Below are positions 18,672-27,925 of a DNA stretch of 64,000 bases, in pieces (position 1 is the first letter of the stretch; each line of letters starts with the position of its first letter). The stretch spans positions 5,146,001 through 5,210,000 of the forward strand of contig NZ_CP010431.2 of the NCBI RefSeq assembly GCF_000814845.2. Reading direction: 5' to 3'. The position numbers and the translations under genes are program-made. Below the pieces are notes generated by a model. It had not been told where the DNA came from. It worked only from the letters and a program-made list of their open reading frames with translations, and did not search any database. This stretch comes from Pandoraea sputorum (lineage in GTDB: Bacteria > Pseudomonadota > Gammaproteobacteria > Burkholderiales > Burkholderiaceae).

Positions 18672-18704
18672 AAACAGCCGGTAGGTACGCCCCACCGGCT
18701 GTTT
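18672..18704. terminator. Shared terminator between convergent genes
   Basis: An 11-bp perfect stem, AAACAGCCGGT (18672-18682) with ACCGGCTGTTT (18694-18704). It has TTT on the plus side and a longer T-rich run on the minus side, so it can serve both the acylase and the MFS gene. Confidence 0.8.
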
Positions 18705-18738
18705 CGAGAACTGTCGTGACAGAGTTTCGCCGTTCGGC

Positions 18739-20238
18739 TCAATGGCCGCCTGGCACGAACTCCGGTTTGTCGCGCTTCGTGCCTCGCGTGCTATCAACGG
18801 CGTTCGTCGGCACCAGCATGAACAGCAGCATCACGCCAATCGAGATCGCGAGGATCGACAGGAACGTCAGGTGCAGCGAGTGTTGCAGCACCGCGCGAAT
18901 CGCCTGATCCGCCAGCGACGACACGCCGCGATCTTCCAGCACGTGACGCAGTTGGTCCGACGTCACCGGTGCCAGCCCGCTCGAATGCGTGAGGCCGAAG
19001 TTGAGCACGGCGCCGAAGAGCGTTGCGCCGAGCGTGCTGCCGAGGTTACGCGAGAAGATGTTCGACGCCGTGGCGCTGCCACGCTCCGAGGGACCGACCA
19101 GTTCCTGAATCAGCACCAGCGCGCTCACGCTGCCCGTGCCCATCGAGAAGCCCATGATCAACGAGCCAAAACCGGCGAGCATCGGTGAGCTGCTCGGTCC
19201 GAGCAACGCGAAGACAAGGCCGCCGACCGGCATGAGCAGGCTGCCGCCGACCAGCACGCGACGCAGGCCGAAGCGCGTGAACGTCTTCGCCGCAATCGTC
19301 GAGCCGATCGGCCAGCCGACCATGATCATCGTGAGGGCCATACCGGCGACGACCGGCGTCTGACGCAATACGCCCTGCGCGTACATCGGCAGGAAGGTCG
19401 TCAGGCCCATCAGCACCATGCCCGAGAGCAGCGTCGCCGCATTGGCCGCGGCAATCGGACGACGGCTCCACAATGCGAACGAGATCATCGGATCTTTCGC
19501 GCGACGCTCCTGCCAGACGAACAGCAGCGACGCCAGGACGCAGGTCAGCACACCGCCCCAGACGTGCGTGTCAGTGAAGGCATTGGCGTCCGTCAACGCG
19601 ATCATCAGGCCCGCGACGGCAATTGTGAAGAACACAGCACCCATGTAATCGATGCTCGGACGCTGACGCGGTGCGTCTTCGTGCAGATACGCGATGAAAC
19701 CCGCCGCGGCCAGCAAGCCGATCGGAATGTTGAGCCAGAAGATCCACGACCACGACATATCGCGAATGATGAGACCGCCCAGCATCGGGCCGAGCACCGC
19801 CGAGATGGCCCACACACTCGCCAGATAGCCCTGCACTTTGCCGCGCTCGCTGATCGGGTAGTAGTCGGCAATGATCACCAGACTGACCGGCTGAATACAC
19901 GCCGCGCCCACGCCCTGCAACAGGCGGAACGCGATCATCGCAGGCATCGACCAGGCGAAACCGCCGCCCAACGAGGCGACGAGAAATACGGCGATGCCCA
20001 CGAGAATGACCGGCTTGCGTCCGTAGATGTCGGCAAGCTTGCCGAACACCACGGTCATGGCCGTTTGCGCGAGAAGGAAGGCGGAGAAAACCCAGCTATA
20101 GAGATTCAGGCCACCGAGTTGAGCCACGATTTGCGGCATGGCCGTCGAGATGATCGTGGCTTCGATGGCAACCATCGAGGTCGCCGCCATGACGGAAGCC
20201 ACAATCAATGGCCGCACGGAATTGCGTGTCGCAGACAT
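18739..20238 (-). CDS. DHA2-family (EmrB/QacA) MFS efflux transporter
   Basis: A 499-residue protein with about 14 membrane helices. It has MFS motif A in GKLADIYGRKPVILVG (about 70-85) and motif C-like ISAVLGPMLGGLI near 155, the drug/H+ antiporter-2 signature. The DHA2 family exports lipophilic compounds by proton exchange. No EmrA adaptor gene lies next to it, so it may act alone in the inner membrane. The start at MSATRNS was chosen because upstream residues are Arg-rich and non-family-like. Confidence 0.88.
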   Translation of the reverse strand: MSATRNSVRPLIVASVMAATSMVAIEATIISTAMPQIVAQLGGLNLYSWVFSAFLLAQTAMTVVFGKLADIYGRKPVILVGIAVFLVASLGGGFAWSMPAMIAFRLLQGVGAACIQPVSLVIIADYYPISERGKVQGYLASVWAISAVLGPMLGGLIIRDMSWSWIFWLNIPIGLLAAAGFIAYLHEDAPRQRPSIDYMGAVFFTIAVAGLMIALTDANAFTDTHVWGGVLTCVLASLLFVWQERRAKDPMISFALWSRRPIAAANAATLLSGMVLMGLTTFLPMYAQGVLRQTPVVAGMALTMIMVGWPIGSTIAAKTFTRFGLRRVLVGGSLLMPVGGLVFALLGPSSSPMLAGFGSLIMGFSMGTGSVSALVLIQELVGPSERGSATASNIFSRNLGSTLGATLFGAVLNFGLTHSSGLAPVTSDQLRHVLEDRGVSSLADQAIRAVLQHSLHLTFLSILAISIGVMLLFMLVPTNAVDSTRGTKRDKPEFVPGGH

Positions 20239-20629
20239 GTGTTTTTTGAAGTGGGGGATACGGCGTAACAACTTGCGAGAAAGGCGCGACACCCATGTCG
20301 GGTGAAGCAGCCACTGCCAGATGGCGGAAGACGGGGATCGAACGTGGCGGCGATGCCGCACGCGTAGTCAAGACGACTTGGGCCTGGCGATGGCGACAAG
20401 CATAGCCGAATGCGGCAAAACACGTACGACGCCCATCAGCTGCACATCAGCCGCACATCACCCCGCCGCGATTCGCCTCGTTGCCGTGGAGCGACATGCG
20501 CCGTCCCGAAATCCGATGCGGACTTGCGGCTTATGGTCGCAGGGGTCGCAACCAGGGGGGCGGCACAAAGCGCACCGAATTATCACCGAATGAGAATTGC
20601 CGCCCGACGACGCATCGGGCGGATGGCGG
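20239..20629. other. Gene-free stretch upstream of the DHA2 transporter
   Basis: 391 bp holding the expected promoter of the minus-strand transporter. Only short, biased open frames occur here. I see no RNA gene, palindrome of note or recognisable operator. Confidence 0.5.
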
Positions 20630-20887
20630 TTACGCCGTGCCGCGATTGCGCTTGATCACGCCATAGATCGCCAGCAGCACGATCGCGCCGATGATCGAAG
20701 CGATCCAGCCTGCAGACTGGCCTTCCGAATACAAGTGGAGAAACTGACCGACATACTTGGCGAGCAGTGCGCCCGCGATGCCGAGGATGATCGTCATGAT
20801 GATGCCCATGCTGTCCCGCCCGGGGTGCAGGGCGCGTGCAATGAGACCGACGACCAGACCGACCACGATAGTGCCGATGATGCCCAT
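20630..20887 (-). CDS. GlsB/YeaQ/YmgE-family small membrane protein
   Basis: An 85-residue protein with three hydrophobic segments starting MGIIGTIVVGLVVGLIARAL. It has the GRDSMGIIMTIILGIAGALL core and ends IYGVIKRNRGTA, which is the Transgly_assoc fold. Members are stress-induced inner membrane proteins with no defined biochemistry. The start at 20887 was chosen because the frame upstream is unlike the family. Confidence 0.88.
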   Translation of the reverse strand: MGIIGTIVVGLVVGLIARALHPGRDSMGIIMTIILGIAGALLAKYVGQFLHLYSEGQSAGWIASIIGAIVLLAIYGVIKRNRGTA

Positions 20888-21164
20888 GACGAATCTCCAA
20901 GGACGGGAACCCGAACGCAGTATAGACCCGATTTCCGAAGACCCACACCCAATATGTGAAGCGGACGGCGCTAACCCGCCGACCAACCTCGACCTCTGAT
21001 ATATCAAGCGAAATTCGCCCGACCACCGTCCTGGCGCGGGCCTTCGCTATGCCGGGTATAAGGGATGACTATTTGTCAAAACCCGGCGGCTGCGCGATGA
21101 TGGGGCACGCTGTCCCAATGTGCGGGCACGCGGGGCCAATGAAACGGGCATCGCGTCGACGCGC

Positions 21165-21170
21165 TATAAT
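21165..21170 (+). promoter_or_regulatory. Consensus -10 box ahead of hemA
   Basis: TATAAT 26 bp before the hemA ATG, giving a short leader. The -35 region is poor, with no TTGACA-like hexamer at 16-18 bp. Confidence 0.45.
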
Positions 21171-21195
21171 CAGGGGCTATCAGATCCCCCACACC

Positions 21196-22482
21196 ATGCA
21201 ACTGCTCGCTCTCGGCCTGAACCACCACACGGCGCCCGTCTCGCTGCGCGAACGGGTGGCGTTTCCGTTCGAGCGGATCGAGCCGGCGCTGGCGGGCCTC
21301 AAGAGTCTGTGGACCGGCAGCGGCAAGTTGAGCGCGCCCGAGGCCGCCATCCTGTCGACGTGCAACCGCACCGAGATCTATTGCGTGACGGACGATGCCG
21401 CAGCGCGTGAGCGTGCGGTGCACTGGCTGTCCCAGTTCCACAATATTCCCGCCGGCGACCTCGCCCCCCATCTGTACGCCCTGCCCCAGTCCGACGCCGT
21501 GCGTCACGCCTTTCGCGTGGCCAGCGGTCTGGACTCGATGGTGCTGGGCGAGACGCAGATTCTCGGGCAGTTGAAGGACGCCGTGCGCACCGCCGCCGAG
21601 GCCGGTGCGCTGGGCACGTATCTGAACCAGCTTTTCCAGCGCACGTTCGCGGTGGCTAAGGAAGTCCGTGGCCAGACCGAGATCGGCGCGCATTCGGTGT
21701 CGATGGCCGCTGCGGCGGTGCGTCTCGCGCAACGTATTTTCGAGAGCATCAGCACGCAGAAGGTGCTGTTCATCGGTGCGGGCGAGATGATCGACCTGTG
21801 CGCCACGCACTTCGCCGCACAAAATCCAAAAGCCCTGTACATCGCTAACCGGACGGCCGAACGCGGCGAGAAGCTCGCCGAGCGTCTGGGCGGCACCGCG
21901 ATCCGTCTGTCGGAGTTGCCGCAACGTCTGCACGAATTCGACATCGTCGTGTCGTGCACGGCAAGTACGTTGCCGCTGATCGGGCTGGGCGCTGTCGAGC
22001 GCGCCATCAAGGCCCGTAAGCACAAGCCGATGTTCATGGTCGATCTGGCCGTGCCGCGCGACATCGAACCGGAAGTCGGTCGTCTGGCCGACGTTTTCCT
22101 GTACACCGTCGACGATCTCGGTGCAGTCGTGCGCGAAGGCAACGCGCTGCGTCAGGCGGCCGTTGCGCAAGCCGAAGCGATCATCGAGACGCGCGTGCAG
22201 AACTTCATGCAATGGCTCGACGCGCGCAGCGTCGTGCCGGTCATTCGCGATATCCACGGTACTGCCGAGGCCATGCGTGTGGCCGAACTTGAGCGTGCCC
22301 AGCGCATGCTCGCGCGTGGCGACGACCCTGCCGCCGTGCTCGAAGCCCTGTCCCAGTCCCTCACCAAGAAATTCCTGCACGGCCCGACGCACGCGCTCAA
22401 TACGGCGCGCGGCGATTCGCGCGAGCAAATCCTTCACCTCATTCCCGAACTGTTCCGCACCTCGGGATCCGCCGACAAATAG
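21196..22482 (+). CDS. hemA: Glutamyl-tRNA reductase
   Basis: A 428-residue enzyme. The catalytic Cys56 is in [11 protein letters not shown] and the substrate-pocket segment is [15 protein letters not shown]. The NADPH domain has [17 protein letters not shown], and a C-terminal helical dimerisation domain follows. It reduces Glu-tRNA(Glu) to glutamate-1-semialdehyde, the first step of C5 tetrapyrrole synthesis. The start at [15 protein letters not shown] is the universal HemA N-terminus; the upstream frame to 20956 is non-coding. It abuts prfA with zero spacing. Confidence 0.97.
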   Translation: MQLLALGLNHHTAPVSLRERVAFPFERIEPALAGLKSLWTGSGKLSAPEAAILSTCNRTEIYCVTDDAAARERAVHWLSQFHNIPAGDLAPHLYALPQSDAVRHAFRVASGLDSMVLGETQILGQLKDAVRTAAEAGALGTYLNQLFQRTFAVAKEVRGQTEIGAHSVSMAAAAVRLAQRIFESISTQKVLFIGAGEMIDLCATHFAAQNPKALYIANRTAERGEKLAERLGGTAIRLSELPQRLHEFDIVVSCTASTLPLIGLGAVERAIKARKHKPMFMVDLAVPRDIEPEVGRLADVFLYTVDDLGAVVREGNALRQAAVAQAEAIIETRVQNFMQWLDARSVVPVIRDIHGTAEAMRVAELERAQRMLARGDDPAAVLEALSQSLTKKFLHGPTHALNTARGDSREQILHLIPELFRTSGSADK

Positions 22483-23565
22483 ATGAAAGCGAGCATGCAA
22501 GCCAAGCTCGACCAGTTGACGCAACGTCTGGTCGAGCTTGATGGCCTATTGAGCCAGGGCGACGTTACCCGCGACCTGGACAACTACCGCAAGCTCACGC
22601 GCGAACACGCCGAGCTGGCGCCCGTCGTCGCGCAATATCAGCAGTACCGTCAGGCGCTGGGCGATGTGGCGGCCGCGCAGGAAATGGCGTCCGATCCGGA
22701 GATGCGCGAGTTCGCCGAAGACGAAGCCACGAACGCCCGCGCTCGCATGGAAGATCTGGAAGGCACGCTGCAACGCATGCTGCTGCCGCGCGATCCCAAC
22801 GACGACCGCAATATCTATCTCGAAATCCGCGCGGGCACCGGCGGCGACGAATCGGCGTTGTTCGCGGGCGATCTGCTGCGCATGTACTCGCGCTACGCGG
22901 AGCGTCAGCGCTGGCAGGTCGAAATCATGTCGGCGAGCGAATCGGATCTGGGCGGGTATAAGGAAGTCATCGTACGGCTCGTCGGTCAGGGCGCTTACTC
23001 GCGCCTGAAGTTCGAGTCGGGCGGTCATCGCGTGCAGCGCGTGCCCGCCACCGAAACGCAGGGGCGCATTCACACGTCCGCCTGCACCGTGGCTGTGATG
23101 CCGGAAGCGGACGATGTCGCCGACGTCGAAATCAATCCGGCCGACATTCGCATCGATACGTTCCGTGCGTCAGGCGCAGGCGGTCAGCACGTCAACAAGA
23201 CGGATTCGGCCGTGCGCATCACGCACTTGCCGACGGGCATCGTCGTGGAGTGTCAGGACGACCGCTCGCAACACCGCAACAAGGACAAGGCGCTCAAGGT
23301 GCTCGCCGCGCGCATCAAAGATGCGCAACTGCGCGCCCAGCAAGCCAAGGAAGCCGCCACCCGCAAGAGCCTGATCGGCTCGGGCGACCGCTCCGAGCGC
23401 ATTCGCACGTATAACTTTCCGCAGGGGCGGATGACGGATCACCGCATCAACCTCACGCTCTACAAGCTCGAATACATCATGGACGGCGATCTCGACGAGA
23501 TGATCAACGCACTGGTGACCGAGCATCAGGCGGAACTGCTCGCATCGCTGGGCGAGGCGGCCTGA
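22483..23565 (+). CDS. prfA: Peptide chain release factor 1
   Basis: A 360-residue class I release factor. It has the tripeptide codon-recognition motif PAT in [15 protein letters not shown] (RF1 type, for UAA/UAG) and the catalytic GGQ at residues 233-235. The Gln is methylated by PrmC, whose gene follows with a one-base overlap (TGATG). It starts immediately after the hemA stop, an order well known in proteobacteria. Confidence 0.98.
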   Translation: MKASMQAKLDQLTQRLVELDGLLSQGDVTRDLDNYRKLTREHAELAPVVAQYQQYRQALGDVAAAQEMASDPEMREFAEDEATNARARMEDLEGTLQRMLLPRDPNDDRNIYLEIRAGTGGDESALFAGDLLRMYSRYAERQRWQVEIMSASESDLGGYKEVIVRLVGQGAYSRLKFESGGHRVQRVPATETQGRIHTSACTVAVMPEADDVADVEINPADIRIDTFRASGAGGQHVNKTDSAVRITHLPTGIVVECQDDRSQHRNKDKALKVLAARIKDAQLRAQQAKEAATRKSLIGSGDRSERIRTYNFPQGRMTDHRINLTLYKLEYIMDGDLDEMINALVTEHQAELLASLGEAA

Positions 23566-24440
23566 TGTCGCCGGGCGGGCAGAACGCGCAGGACGGCAGC
23601 GCCGCCCCCGTCGGGGTGGCCACCGTCGCTACGCTGCTGCGCGAGCCGGGCCTGCCGCCCATGGAGTCGCGCATTCTGCTCTCGCACGTGCTCGGCTGGA
23701 GCCGTACTCAACTGATTACCCGCGACCGCGAGCCACTCGCGCCCGAGACGGTCGCCGTCTATCGGGCCTTGCATGCGCGTCGCGTGGCGGGCGAGCCCAT
23801 CGCCTATCTCACCGGCACGCGGGAATTCTTCGGGCTGACGCTCAATGTCAGCCCATCGGTCCTCATTCCCCGGCCGGAAACGGAACTGCTCGTGGAGCTG
23901 GCGCTAGCGCGCATCGAAGGACGCCAGATGCCTCGCGTGCTCGATCTCGGTACCGGCAGCGGCGCAATTGCACTGGCTATCGCCCATAGCCGTCCCGATG
24001 CGCGCGTCACAGCGCTGGACCGTTCTGCCGGCGCACTCGATGTCGCCCGTGAAAACGCCCGGCAACTCGGGCTGGAGGGCCGCGTCCGGTTTCTGGCGAG
24101 CGATTGGTATAACGCACTGCCCGCTGACGAGGCCCCGTTCGACCTCATCGTCTCCAATCCGCCCTACATCGTGTCGGGTGACGAACACCTCTCGCAGGGC
24201 GACCTGCGCTTCGAGCCGGTGGACGCCCTGACCGATCACGCCGACGGCCTCGCCGCCCTGCGCGTCATCGTGGCGGGCGCGCCGTCCCGGCTGCTACCCG
24301 ATAGCTGGCTGCTGTGCGAGCACGGCTATCATCAGGCCGCGGATGTCCGGGCGCTTTGCACGGCGGCGGGTTTCACGGACGTGGGCTCTGAACGCGACCT
24401 CGCGGACATCGAGCGCACGACCGGCGGACGCCGCCCCTGA
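23565..24440 (+). CDS. prmC: Release factor glutamine N5-methyltransferase
   Basis: A 291-residue protein: N-terminal helical domain that grips the release factor, then a class I SAM fold with [16 protein letters not shown] (near residue 125) and the NPPY motif at 198-201 that binds the Gln amide. It methylates the GGQ glutamine of RF1 and RF2. Translationally coupled to prfA. Confidence 0.96.
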   Translation: MSPGGQNAQDGSAAPVGVATVATLLREPGLPPMESRILLSHVLGWSRTQLITRDREPLAPETVAVYRALHARRVAGEPIAYLTGTREFFGLTLNVSPSVLIPRPETELLVELALARIEGRQMPRVLDLGTGSGAIALAIAHSRPDARVTALDRSAGALDVARENARQLGLEGRVRFLASDWYNALPADEAPFDLIVSNPPYIVSGDEHLSQGDLRFEPVDALTDHADGLAALRVIVAGAPSRLLPDSWLLCEHGYHQAADVRALCTAAGFTDVGSERDLADIERTTGGRRP

Positions 24441-24520
24441 GGGGACGCCGACGGGCGACGCGGAAAACCGCTAAAATGCCGGATACGCCGACTTTCCGGC
24501 ATCCCCACGGGCTTCCGAAC

Positions 24521-24835
24521 ATGACCACCCAGCAACGTATCCAGCAAATCGTCTCCGAGCACCCCGTCGTTCTTTTCATGAAGGGCAACGCACAATTCCC
24601 GATGTGCGGCTTTTCGGGCCGTGCCGTGCAAATCCTGAAGGCATGCGAAGTCAACGACCTGTTCACGGTCGACGTGCTGCAAGACGACGAAATCCGTCAG
24701 GGCGTGAAGGACTTCGCCAACTGGCCGACGATTCCGCAGCTCTACATCAAGGGCGAATTCATCGGCGGCTCGGACATCATGATGGAGATGTACCAGAGCG
24801 GCGAACTCAAGCAGATCATCGCCGAGCTCGCCTAA
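24521..24835 (+). CDS. grxD: Monothiol glutaredoxin Grx4 type
   Basis: A 104-residue monothiol glutaredoxin with CGFS at 29-32, WPTIPQLYIKGEFIGG for glutathione binding, and the GGSDI loop. Family members carry a bridging [2Fe-2S] cluster with BolA partners and act in iron-sulfur delivery. It lies in the hemA-prfA-prmC run, 80 bp after prmC. The 3' end is followed by a short tandem repeat of the 9-mer GTCGCCTAA. Confidence 0.96.
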   Translation: MTTQQRIQQIVSEHPVVLFMKGNAQFPMCGFSGRAVQILKACEVNDLFTVDVLQDDEIRQGVKDFANWPTIPQLYIKGEFIGGSDIMMEMYQSGELKQIIAELA

Positions 24836-24891
24836 GTCGCCTAAGTCGTCTTAGTCGCCTGCGCGCCGGATCTCTCCGACCGATATAGTCG

Positions 24892-25518
24892 ATGACCCCA
24901 TCGACCTCATCGACGGGTGCCGCCCGAACGTCCGCACCTTCGCGTCTGATCGTCGCCATTACCGGCGCGACGGGCGCGGTGTACGGTGTGCGCCTGCTCG
25001 AACGCCTGCGTGCGATGGGCGGCGTCGAAACGCATCTGATGGTCTCGAGTGCTGGCTGGCTCACGCTGCGCCATGAACTCGGGCTGGAACGCTCGGACGT
25101 GCAGGCACTCGCCGATCAGTACCACAGCGTGCGCGAGATCGGCGCGAACATCGCCAGCGGATCGTTTGCCACCGCCGGTATGGTCGTCGCGCCCTGCTCG
25201 ATGAAGACGCTCGCGAGTGTCGCCCACGGACTGTCCGACAATCTGATCGCCCGCGCCGCCGACGTCACCCTGAAGGAACGCCGCCGTCTGGTATTGATGG
25301 TGCGTGAGACGCCCTTCAACCTCGCGCATCTGCGCAATATGACGGCCGTCACCGAAATGGGCGGCATCGTGTACCCGCCTCTGCCTGCGTTCTACAACCG
25401 CCCGGCATCGCTCGATGCGATGGTCGACGACACCGTCGCGCGTGTGATCGATCTGTTCGGGATTGCGCCGCCCGTCGCCTCAAGCTGGGACGGTCTGGGC
25501 AAGGACGTCGAAGGCTGA
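24892..25518 (+). CDS. ubiX: UbiX-type flavin prenyltransferase
   Basis: A 208-residue flavoprotein with the N-terminal ITGATGAVYGVRLLERL phosphate loop after a 16-residue Ser/Thr-rich lead. Further motifs are GSFATAGMVVAPCSMKTLASVAHG and the Glu-Arg segment RRLVLMVRETPFNLAHLRNM. It makes prenylated FMN for the UbiD decarboxylase in ubiquinone synthesis; ubiD is not in the window. The start at 24892 is accepted; Met at the end of the lead is absent, so an extended N-terminus seems real. Confidence 0.93.
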   Translation: MTPSTSSTGAARTSAPSRLIVAITGATGAVYGVRLLERLRAMGGVETHLMVSSAGWLTLRHELGLERSDVQALADQYHSVREIGANIASGSFATAGMVVAPCSMKTLASVAHGLSDNLIARAADVTLKERRRLVLMVRETPFNLAHLRNMTAVTEMGGIVYPPLPAFYNRPASLDAMVDDTVARVIDLFGIAPPVASSWDGLGKDVEG

Positions 25519-25569
25519 ACATCGCGCGCGCCCTCTTTTCTGGCGCACGCAGTATCCCCCTCCTCTCGC

Positions 25570-26121
25570 TTATCTCACGCCGTCGACCCAGCGTTGCAGC
25601 GTGTCGAGTGCGCCCTGAGACTGTCCGGCGGCGGACTCCGGTGTCTGCACGCACAGTTCCAGCATGATCTCGTTCGGGTCGAGCAGATAGAGATGTTCGC
25701 CGTCGCTATGACGCTCGACGGCAAACGGCACCTCGTGGGCAGCAAGACGCGCCTTCCAGCGCTCCAGCGCTTCGAGGTCGCGCACGCGCAACGCGACGTG
25801 ATGAATCTGCGTCGCGGGCGTGTCGGAATGAGGTTCGGGCGCAAGGCCGTCGCAATTGAAAAACGCCAGCGCCTGACCGGGTTCGATCTGATAGCTGACG
25901 AGCAGATAGGGTTTGCCCCACAACCGGCTCATGCCGGTCTGCGCGCCCGCGAGTGTGAAACCCATCACGTCGACGTAGAATCGGTGCGTGAGGGTCGCGT
26001 CGTAGCTTGGATACGCGACGTGATCGATGGCCACCGGCGTGAGCGCCGGTGCAGCGGGCGCAGCCCGCCCGAGTGACGTGGCGTCGACGGCAGAAGTGGG
26101 ATCCAGCATCGCCTGGTTCAT
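25570..26121 (-). CDS. VOC-family (glyoxalase/bleomycin-resistance fold) protein
   Basis: A 183-residue protein with a two-module VOC fold: AIDHVAYPSYDATLTHRFYVDVMGF, then IHHVALRVRDLEALERWKARLAA in the second half, and NEIMLELCV with the usual C-terminal metal-ligand Glu. His and Glu ligands are at family positions. Reactions range from lyase to dioxygenase, and none can be assigned. An N-terminal stretch of about 30 Ala/Pro-rich residues precedes the fold. It converges on ubiX with 51 bp between the stops. Confidence 0.82.
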   Translation of the reverse strand: MNQAMLDPTSAVDATSLGRAAPAAPALTPVAIDHVAYPSYDATLTHRFYVDVMGFTLAGAQTGMSRLWGKPYLLVSYQIEPGQALAFFNCDGLAPEPHSDTPATQIHHVALRVRDLEALERWKARLAAHEVPFAVERHSDGEHLYLLDPNEIMLELCVQTPESAAGQSQGALDTLQRWVDGVR

Positions 26122-26373
26122 CTCGATCCCCCGGACGGCAAAGTCGTGATGGCATTCGGGAAACTGCGTCTGTAGTGTAGTCCTGCAACCTGCGTGGCAT
26201 CAACCGAGTGTCAGCAAGACCCGCATGGACTATAGTGAAAACGCCACACTTTGCGTGCCGAACCGCATGGTTGCGTCTCTCCGGGGGCTTTCGCGTGAAT
26301 GCAACTGCCCTGGACGCCGCGCCGCAACACGCATCCCCCCAGTGGTGTGACATGTACGCGACCGGAGTTTTTC

Positions 26374-26667
26374 ATGGAGACCACCCTCTCGCCTGTTGTC
26401 GTCTACGCCGTTGTGACGCTCGTGTTCGTCATGCTGGTCCTCGTCGTGCCTGCGGGCGCGCGCTGGCGCAACGTCGCCTGGCCCACTGCCATGCCACCGC
26501 TCTCCCCGCACCGTCCCGGCGATCTGCTCGGCACGCCGCGCACACCGTACTGGCGTTCGCCGAACGACACGCACGATTTGCGTCGGCCGTCCTACTTCGC
26601 GACCTCAGAACGACGCGGTCGGCGTCCGGCAAGTTTTCTCGCGCCACGAGACCACGAACGCCGGTAG
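26374..26667 (+). CDS. Hypothetical single-pass membrane protein
   Basis: 97 residues: METTLSPVV, one strong hydrophobic helix at about 8-27 (VVYAVVTLVFVMLVLVVPAG), then an Arg/Pro-rich cytoplasmic-looking tail. There is no recognised family. A purine-rich GGAG lies 7 nt upstream. Coding is supported by the clean helix followed by a polar tail and by lack of competing frames, but homologues would be needed to be sure. Confidence 0.5.
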   Translation: METTLSPVVVYAVVTLVFVMLVLVVPAGARWRNVAWPTAMPPLSPHRPGDLLGTPRTPYWRSPNDTHDLRRPSYFATSERRGRRPASFLAPRDHERR

Positions 26668-26821
26668 GTCTGCTTACCGTTCCCCCAACCGGCTCCATCA
26701 CCCTTACGCATTGTTACATCTGTAGTGCTGCCGTAGCACCGGCGGCGGCTTCTCGTCCGTAGAATTTCAACTACGGAACGCGCGTCGGCACACACAGCGC
26801 AGCGCTTAAAAAGGAGAACAG

Positions 26822-27151
26822 ATGCAACATCGTTTCTGGATGGCCACCGCCACCCTTGCGGGACTCACCGCAGTCTTCGCATCGGGCAGCGCTTTCGCGC
26901 GCACTGACGTGTCGGTCAACATTGGCATTCCCGGCCCGGCCATCGTGGCTCCGGGCCCGATCTACGCGCCGCCCCCCGTCTACGCCGCACCGGCACCGAT
27001 GATGGTTGCCCCGCCTCCCGTCGTCTACGGCCCGCCCCCGCGCTACTGGCGAGGCCCGCCGCCGCGCCACTGGCATCACGATCGCGGCTGGGATCGCCGT
27101 GGATGGGACCATCGCGACCATCGTGACTATCGTGACTATCGCCATCGCTAG
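26822..27151 (+). CDS. Secreted Pro/Tyr/His-rich small protein
   Basis: 109 residues with a signal peptide (1-26, cleavage after AFA). A middle part rich in PAPxPVY and PPPxxY repeats follows, then a His/Arg/Asp tail with WDHRDHRDYRDYRHR. AAAAGGAG precedes the ATG. Such PXPV-type proteins are common in Burkholderiaceae and are of unknown function. Low complexity and charge alternation suggest an unstructured periplasmic or surface protein. Confidence 0.7.
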   Translation: MQHRFWMATATLAGLTAVFASGSAFARTDVSVNIGIPGPAIVAPGPIYAPPPVYAAPAPMMVAPPPVVYGPPPRYWRGPPPRHWHHDRGWDRRGWDHRDHRDYRDYRHR

Positions 27152-27181
27152 ACTTCCTCGCCTTCACGGCGACACAGCGTC

Positions 27182-27228
27182 AAAGTAAAAGCCCCGCAGA
27201 TCGACCAACCTGCGGGGCTTTTACTTTT
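27182..27228. terminator. Bidirectional terminator
   Basis: An 18-bp near-perfect stem (27182-27199 with 27210-27227) around a GCCCCGC core flanked by A and T runs, so it has T-tails on both strands. It ends the small-protein gene and insulates the facing lipoprotein gene. Confidence 0.9.
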
Positions 27229-27302
27229 AAGCACGTCCATCGTTGAAAACGTCGTTCTGACGAACGTCGCTGCGAACGGATTGCGTCGACCTATGCAAGG
27301 CA

Positions 27303-27339
27303 CGCATGAAGCCTCGACGATTTATCGACGCTTCATGCG
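27303..27339. repeat. Long imperfect hairpin in intergenic stretch
   Basis: 10-bp perfect outer arms (CGCATGAAGC at 27303-27312, GCTTCATGCG at 27330-27339) with a TCGA inner pair. No U-run follows on either side. It lies 130 bp beyond the lipoprotein stop in a 317-bp gene-free stretch (27152-27468) that otherwise holds only the terminator. Confidence 0.5.
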
Positions 27340-27468
27340 CCATCGCGCATTCAGACACTCGTCGGCATTCGAGTGATTTACGACCTCGTATTAAAGCGAC
27401 GAATCGCTTCGTAGCTCACCAGGCAATGCACTTTCGATGCTGCGAGAGGAACTTCAGCCCTAATTATT

Positions 27469-27585
27469 TCAATAGCGATAGCAGCAACGATGCCCGTAAT
27501 AACCACCGCCGTAATAGGGACGTTCCGGAACAACAACGCATCCGGCAAGCGTGATAGCAAGCAACGCGGCGACGACTAACTTCAT
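27469..27585 (-). CDS. 38-residue Tyr/Gly-rich lipoprotein
   Basis: A very short gene: MKLVVAALLAITLAGC opens a classic lipoprotein signal with lipobox LAGC, Cys16 being the lipidated residue. The mature part is a 23-residue VVVPERPYYGGGYYGH segment ending CCYRY. GGAG lies 7 nt upstream of the ATG. It is translated from the minus strand (reverse complement of 27585-27469). Similar tiny GCVVVP-type lipoproteins occur across Burkholderiaceae; their function is unknown. The mature CysCys pair is unusual. A palindrome, GTTACGTAAC (27714-27723), sits in its upstream region. Confidence 0.8.
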   Translation of the reverse strand: MKLVVAALLAITLAGCVVVPERPYYGGGYYGHRCCYRY

Positions 27586-27817
27586 GATCTGACTCCACAG
27601 TTAAGAACGCGAATCCGTTCGCTTTCTTTATATCGCCGTCCCTGTAGGAAGCCCATCACGCGTCTGTAAGCCGTGTAAGCGAAGGTTGCCAAACCGGGAA
27701 AGTGTCGCACTTTGTTACGTAACGCGTGCTGCTTGTGGCCGTAACATCGGCCCGTCACCGATGTCGCGACTTTCCTCAAAACCAGCAACGACGCGGGTTT
27801 CACGAGGCTCCTCTGTC

Positions 27818-27834
27818 TGGCATGACGCTTGCAT
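27818..27834 (+). promoter_or_regulatory. sigma54-type -24/-12 promoter
   Basis: TGGCATG-N4-TTGCAT: GG at 27819-27820 and GC at 27831-27832, exactly 10 bp apart, with the flanking bases of the RpoN consensus. No annotated start codon follows within 400 bp except that of the MCP gene beyond a strong terminator. Predicted start site about 27844. Confidence 0.7.
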
Positions 27835-27843
27835 AGTGTTAAG

Positions 27844-27925
27844 CGTCGCCCTTTCAATTGCCCCGAAAAGTGCGGCTTTGACTCAAACCCTCCTCCCGTT
27901 GCAGACACGGGAGGAGGCTTTTTTT
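27844..27925 (+). ncRNA. Candidate sigma54-dependent small RNA
   Basis: About 80 nt between a good RpoN promoter and a strong terminator, with no ATG in the segment. The 5' part is AU-richer, with CCCUUUCAAUUGCCCC. The terminator's 5' arm, CCCUCCUCCCG, is complementary to ribosome-binding-site purines (GGAGG), giving a plausible seed. Ends are inferred from promoter geometry and the U-run. No match to a known sRNA is claimed. Confidence 0.55.
27889..27925 (+). terminator. Strong Rho-independent terminator of the candidate sRNA
   Basis: A perfect 10-bp GC-rich stem, CCTCCTCCCG (27889-27898) with CGGGAGGAGG (27908-27917), a 9-nt loop, then C and seven T. It lies too far from any upstream coding gene on the plus strand to be that gene's terminator. 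Confidence 0.9.

Noticed and set aside
24831..24860. Short tandem repeat of GTCGCCTAA after grxD
   Set aside because: Only two exact copies plus a variant; no sign of array or operator function.
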